Shown: one piece after another, positions 6,959-12,016 of the stretch | How positions within the stretch are numbered: the first letter of the stretch is position 1 | Layout of the letters: each line of letters starts with the position of its first letter | Assembly (NCBI GenBank): GCA_029932035.1 | Contig: JAOZQV010000077.1 | Location: 1-12,016 of the forward strand | From: Deltaproteobacteria bacterium | Lineage (GTDB): Bacteria; Desulfobacterota; DSM-4660; Desulfatiglandales; Desulfatiglandaceae | Direction: 5' to 3' | Length of the DNA: 12,016 nucleotides | Notes under the pieces: model-generated | The model's database searches: none | What the model saw: only the letters and a program-made list of their open reading frames with translations | Told to the model about the DNA's origin: nothing | Translations under genes and position numbers: made by a program

Positions 6959-7441
6959 ATGAAGCCGGAAGAAATCGATTGGGGTCAGCTCTCATCCATC
7001 ATAGAAAAGCACAAGACTGAGCAGTGGGCACTCATTCCCATGCTCCAGGATATTCAGGAAACAGTGGGTTTCATTCCGCCGGAATCCATAGAGACCATTG
7101 CAGCGGCCCTGAACATTGCGCCTGCCCAAGTCCAGGGCGTCATCACCTTTTACGCTGGATTTACCCTGAAGCCCAAGGGCAAATATGTGGTCAGGGTCTG
7201 CCGGGGCACCGCCTGCCACGTGAAGGGAGGACGAAGCATCCTCCGGCTTATGAAAAAGGAGTTAGGTCTTGAAGAGGACGAAACAAGTCCCGATTACCAG
7301 TTTACCTTAGAGACGGTGGCCTGTTTGGGTGCCTGCTTCTTAGCCCCCACCATGATGGTAAATCGCACATATTACGGCAAACTTTCCCCCACCAAGGTCA
7401 GCAGTGTGCTGGCCCAGTTCAAGAAACAAAAGGGAGAATAG
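6959..7441 (+). CDS. nuoE: NuoE-like [2Fe-2S] thioredoxin-fold subunit
   Basis: A 160-aa homologue of the 24-kDa subunit of complex I and of HydC-type subunits of soluble NAD-linked hydrogenases and formate dehydrogenases. An N-terminal helical part (about 8-65, ending in VITFYAGF) precedes a thioredoxin-like domain that binds one [2Fe-2S] cluster through Cys81 and Cys86 (CRGTAC) and Cys122 and Cys126 (CLGAC). Family members dock to NuoF next to its FMN and are electron side-stations in NADH oxidation. It lies 38 bp after the FdhA-like gene and 8 bp before nuoF. The ATG at 6959 has a GGGAGG site about 8 nt upstream; the extra 22 codons of a longer frame are not family-like. All cluster ligands are present. 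Confidence 0.93.
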   Translation: MKPEEIDWGQLSSIIEKHKTEQWALIPMLQDIQETVGFIPPESIETIAAALNIAPAQVQGVITFYAGFTLKPKGKYVVRVCRGTACHVKGGRSILRLMKKELGLEEDETSPDYQFTLETVACLGACFLAPTMMVNRTYYGKLSPTKVSSVLAQFKKQKGE

Positions 7442-7448
7442 AAAGAGG
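7442..7448 (+). promoter_or_regulatory. Unusually close Shine-Dalgarno before nuoF
   Basis: AAAGAGG ends only 1 nt before the ATG at 7450, while a second purine-rich site, AGGGAG (7431-7436), lies 13 nt away inside the end of nuoE. Neither spacing is ideal. The start is kept because the encoded N-terminus matches the helix usually preceding the thioredoxin-like domain, and the next Met (codon 21) has no site. Confidence 0.35.
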
Positions 7449-7449
7449 A

Positions 7450-10400
7450 ATGGAAAAACTCTTGTCCGTGGGACAACTTGAATGGTTTCGCAACAAAATC
7501 CTGTCTAATATGGATGAGGCTAAGACCGTGGTCCAGGTGTGCATGACCGGTTGCCGGGCCTATGGGTCTGCCGATGTGAAAGAGGCCTTGGAAAAGGAAG
7601 TAAAACAACAGGGTCTGTCAGGACAGGTGGAAATAAGGGCCACCGGGTGTCACGGATTCTGTGCAAAGGCCCCTGTCATTGCCATTGAACCGATGGGTCT
7701 CCAGTACCAGGAGGTTGAACCCGAAGATGCGGCCGAGATCGTAGATTACACCCTGAAAAGGAATCGGTTTATCGACCGTCTCGCCTACAAGGACCCTCAG
7801 ACAGAAAATCCCATATTTTATCGAGAGCAGATCCCCTTTTACAAGAGACAGGAACGGAGGGTCCTGGCCCATTGCGGTCGCATAGACCCCACCCAAATAG
7901 AGCACTACATTGCAGCAGGCGGATATCGAGCCATTGTCAAGGCCCTGTCTAAGATGACACCAGAAGAGGTTATTGAGGAGGTCCTGACAGCCAAACTGAA
8001 AGGCCGGGGGGGGGCCGGCTTTCCCACCGGGCTCAAGTGGAAATTCGCGCGTCAGGCCTCTAACAATCCCAAGTATATTATATGCAACGCGGATGAGGGT
8101 GATCCGGGGGCCTTCATGGACCGGGCCATGTTAGAGGGGGACCCCCATGCTGTTTTGGAAGGGATGCTCATCGGCGCATATGCCATGGGCGCAGAATATG
8201 GATACATGTATGTGCGAGAGGAATATCCCATCGCTGTGGAGCATCTGAACATTGCCTTAGAGCAGATGACGGAATTGGGCCTCCTCGGGGAAAACATTTT
8301 GGGGACCGGCTTTAACTTTTCTCTGCAACTGAAGATGGGGGCGGGAGCCTTCGTGTGCGGTGAAGAGACCGCCCTTATGGCCTCCATTGAGGGCAAACGG
8401 GGCATGCCCCGGGCACGTCCCCCCTTTCCGGCTCAGGCGGGACTCGGGGGGAAACCCACCAACATCAACAATGTTGAGACATGGGCCAATATCCCTTCTC
8501 TCATTGAGAAGGGGTCACAATGGTACGCTGAGGTGGGCACTGAAGAAAGCAAAGGGACCAAGATCTTTTCTTTAGCCGGAAAGGTGAATAATACCGGTCT
8601 GGTGGAGGTGCCCATCGGTGTTACGGTAAAGGACGTGATATTTGATATTGGTGGAGGGATTCCAAAGGGGAGGCAGTTTAAGGCCGTGCAGATGGGTGGC
8701 CCTTCAGGCGGATGCGTGCCTCCACAATACCTGAACCTCGCCATTGACTATGACACGTTGCAGAGAATCGGCGCCATCATGGGTTCCGGCGGTATGGTGG
8801 TGATGGATGAAAACAACTGCATGGTGGAAATCGCGCGGTTCTTCTTGAGCTTTACCCAATCGGAATCGTGCGGGAAATGCGCGCCCTGCCGCTTGGGCAC
8901 AACACAGCTCTTAGAGATCCTGACTCGAATTACCAGGGGGGAAGGCCGGCTCGCGGATATTGAGACCATTAAAGACCTCGGGGAGACCATTACCGAGTCA
9001 GCCCTGTGCGGATTGGGCCAGACATGCGCCAAGCCGGCCCTCTCCACCTTGAAATATTTCCTGAAGGAATATGAAGATCACATCTTAGAGCATCGCTGTG
9101 CCGGGGCCACGTGCGATTCCATGGTCATTTCCGCGTGCCAGCATGCATGCCCCGCGGGAATCGACGTCCCCAACTATGTTGCGGCGATCGCAATGGGAAA
9201 AAACCAGAAGGCCGTTGACATCATCAGGGAACGGAATCCCTTTCCAGCCGTGTGCGGCCGTATCTGCATTCATCCCTGTGAATTCAAATGCCGGCGGGGT
9301 GAGCTGGACCAGCCTGTGGCCATCAGGTCACTTAAGAGATATGCATCGGACTGGTATTTTGAAAATATCGGTATGGAAAAGGCGCCCTTTCCCGTATCAA
9401 GATCAGAAAAAATCGCGGTAGTGGGGGCAGGCCCGGCCGGTCTAACCTGCGCCTATTTTCTGCGCAAAACAGGTTATAAAGTGACTGTTTACGAGTCTCA
9501 ACCGGTTGCCGGCGGCATGCTCGGCATTACCATCCCTGAGTTCCGTCTTCCCCGGGAGGTGATTCAAGAAGAGATCCAATATATTGAAAGCTGCGGGGTG
9601 GAGATCCTCTATAACTCGCCCATTGACGCCGGTCACACGGTGAATGATCTGATGAATGAAGGTTACTCTGCCGTTTTTATTGCAGCGGGCGCACAGGCCA
9701 GCAAACGGATCGGGATCCCGGGCGAAGATGAGGGGCTTGAGGGACTTTCCTATGGCCTTGCCTTCCTCACTGACGTGCGCATGGGAAAAAAGATAACCCT
9801 CAAGGGAAAGACCCTGGTCGTAGGAGGGGGAAACGTGGCCATTGACGTGGCCAGGACAGCGTTGAGAAAAGGCACTGAAGCCGTGCAGATATTCTGTCTT
9901 GAGTCTAAGGAGGAAATGCCTGCGTGGGATAAGGAGGTAGAGGAGGCCTTAGACGAGGGGATCGCCATCAACACCTCCTGGGGTCCCACAAGGATCATCA
10001 GCCATGAGGGTTCTGTTACGGGGGTTGAGTTTGTTCGATGTATCTCGGTGTTTGACGAAGAAGGCCGGTTTAATCCTTCCTTTGACGAAACAACCACCCA
10101 GGTTGTTGAAACGGATAATGTGCTCATATCCATTGGCCAGGCCCCGGATCCCTCCTTCTTGTCTGAAGACGGGCAATTAGAAAGGGCCCTCTGGGGGACC
10201 TTAGCCGTAGAGGAAAATACCCTGTCCACAAACATCAAGGGTGTCTTTGCTGGTGGTGATTTTACGACAGGGCCAACCTATCTCATACGGGCCATTGCCT
10301 CAGGGAGAAGGGCCGCCTTAGCCATAGACAAGTATATCCAAGGGGATATCGGCAGAATAGAGATATTGGATGAGAAGACCGCAATGGCCGAGGATGCCGG

Positions 10401-10575
10401 ATTAGCCTTGGAAGAGGAGACCACGGAAGAGAAACCGAGGATAGAGATCGAGCTTGAGAGCCCGCAGGACAGGATAAAGGATTTCAGGGAGATAGAAAAA
10501 GGCTTTAGTGTTGAACAGGCCCTCAGGGAGGCCACCAGGTGTCTCAGATGTGACCTGGAGAAAGACAGGAGATAA
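7450..10575 (+). CDS. nuoF: NuoF-GltD/NfnL fusion: FMN NADH-dehydrogenase subunit joined to FAD oxidoreductase
   Basis: A 1041-aa soluble flavoprotein. Residues 25-100 are a thioredoxin-like [2Fe-2S] domain (Cys31, 35, 67, 71). Residues about 130-545 are a complete NuoF/HydB core: NADH/FMN-binding GRGGAGFPTGLKW at 185-197, CNADEGDPGAF at 212-222, CGEETALMASIEGKRG at 303-318, and the N3-type [4Fe-4S] ligands Cys474, 477, 480 and 520. From about 550 the chain becomes a GltD/NfnL-like module: N-terminal cluster cysteines (550, 555, 563, 567, then 602, 606, 610, 614), FAD motif VVGAGPAGL (657-665), nucleotide motif VVGGGNVAIDVARTALRKG (790-808), the FAD-closing GVFAGGDFTTGPT motif (931-943), and a C-terminal CLRC pair (1031/1034). 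In HydB relatives a two-cluster ferredoxin domain would follow the core; here it is replaced. The protein has FMN, FAD and potentially two dinucleotide sites, suiting NAD(H) exchange or electron bifurcation (inference). metV follows after 2 bp. Confidence 0.95.
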   Translation: MEKLLSVGQLEWFRNKILSNMDEAKTVVQVCMTGCRAYGSADVKEALEKEVKQQGLSGQVEIRATGCHGFCAKAPVIAIEPMGLQYQEVEPEDAAEIVDYTLKRNRFIDRLAYKDPQTENPIFYREQIPFYKRQERRVLAHCGRIDPTQIEHYIAAGGYRAIVKALSKMTPEEVIEEVLTAKLKGRGGAGFPTGLKWKFARQASNNPKYIICNADEGDPGAFMDRAMLEGDPHAVLEGMLIGAYAMGAEYGYMYVREEYPIAVEHLNIALEQMTELGLLGENILGTGFNFSLQLKMGAGAFVCGEETALMASIEGKRGMPRARPPFPAQAGLGGKPTNINNVETWANIPSLIEKGSQWYAEVGTEESKGTKIFSLAGKVNNTGLVEVPIGVTVKDVIFDIGGGIPKGRQFKAVQMGGPSGGCVPPQYLNLAIDYDTLQRIGAIMGSGGMVVMDENNCMVEIARFFLSFTQSESCGKCAPCRLGTTQLLEILTRITRGEGRLADIETIKDLGETITESALCGLGQTCAKPALSTLKYFLKEYEDHILEHRCAGATCDSMVISACQHACPAGIDVPNYVAAIAMGKNQKAVDIIRERNPFPAVCGRICIHPCEFKCRRGELDQPVAIRSLKRYASDWYFENIGMEKAPFPVSRSEKIAVVGAGPAGLTCAYFLRKTGYKVTVYESQPVAGGMLGITIPEFRLPREVIQEEIQYIESCGVEILYNSPIDAGHTVNDLMNEGYSAVFIAAGAQASKRIGIPGEDEGLEGLSYGLAFLTDVRMGKKITLKGKTLVVGGGNVAIDVARTALRKGTEAVQIFCLESKEEMPAWDKEVEEALDEGIAINTSWGPTRIISHEGSVTGVEFVRCISVFDEEGRFNPSFDETTTQVVETDNVLISIGQAPDPSFLSEDGQLERALWGTLAVEENTLSTNIKGVFAGGDFTTGPTYLIRAIASGRRAALAIDKYIQGDIGRIEILDEKTAMAEDAGLALEEETTEEKPRIEIELESPQDRIKDFREIEKGFSVEQALREATRCLRCDLEKDRR

Positions 10576-10577
10576 AC

Positions 10578-11234
10578 ATGATCAGATCCATTACGCAGCA
10601 AAAGCCGGAAGAGGAACTGGACCAGCTCTTAGAGGGTCTGGGGAGAATTTTTATCATCGGTTGCGGCACATGTGTCACCCTGACGCAGACCGGGGGCGGG
10701 CCCGAAGTTGCAAAGATGAAAGAAAAGCTGTCTCAAAAGGGAAAAATGATCACCGGAGACGTGGTCGTTCCGGTTGCCTGTGACAACCTCACAAGGGAAG
10801 CCTTAGACGAATACGGGGGTCGCATTGACCAGGCTGACGCCCTGTTGATCATGACCTGTGCGTTTGGTGTCCAGACCATTGCGAGACAGATGAAAAAAAT
10901 GGTTGTACCCGCCTTAGACACCCTTTTCATCGGCAAAGAAACCTCCCTCGGAGAGTTCAATGAGATCTGTACCCAGTGCGGCACCTGCATCTTGGGTGAA
11001 ACAGGTGGGATCTGTCCGGTTACTTCCTGTCACAAGGGCCTGGTAAACGGTCCCTGCGGGGGCACCAACAATGGGAAATGCGAAATCGATAATGACAAAG
11101 AGTGTGCTTGGACCCTCATATATAACCGTCTGAATGAGCTGAACCGGCTCGATGCAATGAGGAAACTGCAAAAACCCCGGAACCACCAGGGAGAACTGAG
11201 CCCTGGGAAATGGACGTCGAAACTGGAAATTTGA
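10578..11234 (+). CDS. metV: MetV-like MTHFR partner subunit (MTHFR C-terminal, Fe-S/zinc domain)
   Basis: A 218-aa Cys-rich protein of the family annotated as methylenetetrahydrofolate reductase C-terminal domain, the partner subunit (MetV) of MetF in acetogens and other Wood-Ljungdahl organisms. In those enzymes it conveys electrons to the FAD of MetF. The N-terminal part (25-115) has a GCGTC loop (Cys29, Cys32), Cys68 and Cys94. The C-terminal part (131-176) has CTQCGTC (Cys131, 134, 137) and Cys146, 151, 160, 168 and 176, enough to ligate a [4Fe-4S] cluster and zinc. AGGAG lies 6 nt before the ATG, and the gene begins 2 bp after the NuoF fusion, indicating coupled expression. The last codons (about 211-218) run into the repeat-like sequence of the next gap, so the extreme C-terminus may not be conserved. 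Confidence 0.92.
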   Translation: MIRSITQQKPEEELDQLLEGLGRIFIIGCGTCVTLTQTGGGPEVAKMKEKLSQKGKMITGDVVVPVACDNLTREALDEYGGRIDQADALLIMTCAFGVQTIARQMKKMVVPALDTLFIGKETSLGEFNEICTQCGTCILGETGGICPVTSCHKGLVNGPCGGTNNGKCEIDNDKECAWTLIYNRLNELNRLDAMRKLQKPRNHQGELSPGKWTSKLEI

Positions 11235-11254
11235 AATTGGGTACTGGATATTTA

Positions 11255-11274
11255 CCCGCCGGTAGTATGGCGGG
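11255..11274 (+). other. G/C hairpin downstream of metV
   Basis: CCCGCC (11255-11260) pairs perfectly with GGCGGG (11269-11274) around the 8-nt loop GGTAGTAT. No T-run follows, so it is not a classical intrinsic terminator. It could attenuate read-through, protect the 3' end of the upstream message, or belong to a dispersed repeat. Confidence 0.5.
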
Positions 11275-11416
11275 CTGGATGCAAGACGTAGGATGGAAGA
11301 CGCAAGATACAGCATGTGGGATGATTGGACGATTGGATGTGTTTTGGATGTGTTCCTTGAGCCTTACGCTTTGTCGAAGATCCCGTGCTTTTTGCGGGGA
11401 GCCTTACGCCTTTATC

Positions 11417-11444
11417 ACCCGCAACCCGTAACCCGCAACCCGCA
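11417..11444. repeat. Four tandem heptamers ACCCGYA
   Basis: The units ACCCGCA, ACCCGTA, ACCCGCA and ACCCGCA occupy 28 contiguous bases. They end 1 nt before the Shine-Dalgarno of metF. A heptamer array is a simple sequence repeat prone to slippage; changes in copy number would shift the metF leader without affecting the reading frame. Confidence 0.85.
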
Positions 11445-11458
11445 AAAAGAGGTCAATC

Positions 11459-12016
11459 ATGGTTTCTGCTTTTAAGAATGCCCTGAACTCAGGTAAATTT
11501 GTCGTCACCTCTGAGGTGGCCCCCCCAAAGGGGACAAACCTTGACAAAATGGCCCACCACATTGAGATCTTGAAAGACAAGGTGGATGCCATGAACGTGA
11601 CCGATCATCAGAGTTCAGTCATGCGATTCCCCTCCCTGGGAGGGGCGCTTTTGGTCAAGGAGATGGGAGGGGAACCTATATTACAGATGACATGCAGGGA
11701 CCGAAACAGGATGGCCCTTGAGGCCGATCTCCTCTTTGCCTCTCAGAGAGGGATCCATAACGTCCTCTGCCTCACCGGGGACGCGGTGATGTTTGGCGAT
11801 CACAAGGAGGCCAAAGGGGTCTTTGACCTGGATTCCAGTCAATTGGTGGCTGCAATAAGGAAACTGGAAAAGGGAGAAGATCTCGGCGGGAATAAATTGG
11901 ATGGAGGTGTCTCCTTTTGTGCAGGCGCCATTGTCACACCCGAGGCCAACCCCCTTGAACCCCAGCTCATCAAGTGCGAAAAAAAGATCGAGGCAGGCGC
12001 CGAGTTCATCCAGACG
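11459..12016 (+). CDS. metF: Methylenetetrahydrofolate reductase MetF (3' end beyond window)
   Basis: An open frame of 186 codons with no stop, cut by the window end. It is a canonical MTHFR TIM barrel, the flavoprotein that reduces 5,10-methylene-THF to 5-methyl-THF or runs in reverse during C1 oxidation. Visible motifs are TSEVAPPKG (17-25, catalytic Glu19), MTCRDRNRMALEADL (77-91) and LTGD (105-108, Asp108 near the FAD/folate). The visible part ends at GAEFIQT, exactly where the substrate-binding TQ motif is expected to complete. The start at ATG 11459 has AAAGAGG (11446-11452) 6 nt upstream, directly after the heptamer array. It follows metV, as in MetV-MetF pairs, so it is the likely catalytic partner of MetV. 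The 224-bp gap means co-transcription is probable but not certain. Confidence 0.93.
   Translation, partial: MVSAFKNALNSGKFVVTSEVAPPKGTNLDKMAHHIEILKDKVDAMNVTDHQSSVMRFPSLGGALLVKEMGGEPILQMTCRDRNRMALEADLLFASQRGIHNVLCLTGDAVMFGDHKEAKGVFDLDSSQLVAAIRKLEKGEDLGGNKLDGGVSFCAGAIVTPEANPLEPQLIKCEKKIEAGAEFIQT

Larger units (their letters stand above)
11235..11458. other. Repeat-rich intergenic gap between metV and metF
   Basis: These 224 bp contain no gene that I can support. They hold a hairpin (11255-11274), GCAAGA and ATTGGA direct repeats (about 11281-11335), GAGCCTTACGC twice exactly 40 bp apart (11359-11369 and 11399-11409), a weak CCCG/CGGG hairpin at 11382-11398, and a heptamer tandem array (11417-11444). 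I see no good promoter, so metF may be read through from the operon. Confidence 0.65.

Noticed and set aside
9750..10238. A 162-codon antisense frame opposite the GltD-like half
   Set aside because: It lies wholly inside a well-supported gene, is Ser/Thr/Pro-rich as expected of antisense reading, and has no motif or ribosome-binding site.
11293..11475. A 60-codon + strand frame in the metV-metF gap
   Set aside because: It runs through the repeat mosaic and heptamer array, overlaps the metF start and has no ribosome-binding site or recognisable sequence.

Overview
The window looks like chromosomal DNA of an anaerobic Desulfobacterota (deltaproteobacterial) sulfate reducer or syntroph with a Wood-Ljungdahl (C1-folate) pathway. 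This is inferred from the gene content (MetF/MetV, a NuoE/NuoF/FdhA-like soluble oxidoreductase, a multi-PAS kinase with a Rossmann N-terminus, an HTH-receiver regulator) and from short-repeat-rich intergenic DNA. It is not based on a marker gene. All credible genes are on the + strand.

Region 1 (1-2403): a short leader with a TATAAT box, then a large soluble sensor histidine kinase (Rossmann-like domain, three PAS domains, HisKA, HATPase). Region 2 (2404-2799): a 396-bp AT-rich gap with a 22-bp near-perfect palindrome, a TTGACA promoter candidate nested inside inverted repeats, and no convincing gene. Region 3 (2800-11234): a tight run of six genes. These are an HTH-receiver regulator, a divergent MetF-like protein, an 885-aa FdhA/NuoG-like iron-sulfur protein, NuoE, a NuoF-GltD/NfnL fusion, and MetV. 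Spacings are -4, 15, 38, 8 and 2 bp, so one transcript is likely. Region 4 (11235-11458): a 224-bp gap made of short repeats and hairpins. Region 5 (11459-12016): the start of a second, more canonical metF that runs off the window.

The genes read as a methylenetetrahydrofolate reductase (MTHFR) system wired to a soluble NADH dehydrogenase-like module. NuoE plus the NuoF half would exchange electrons with NAD(H). The GltD-like half adds an FAD and a second nucleotide site. The FdhA-like chain would carry electrons along many Fe-S clusters, and MetV/MetF would reduce methylene-tetrahydrofolate (or oxidise methyl-tetrahydrofolate). The FdhA-like subunit has lost the residues formate dehydrogenases need: the Sec/Cys-His pair and the active-site Arg are all replaced. 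It is therefore probably an electron-transfer scaffold and not a formate dehydrogenase. This differs from the MetFV-HdrABC-MvhD and RnfC2-MetVF arrangements I know of, and is the main point of interest. The physical complex, electron bifurcation and regulation by the kinase are inferences.
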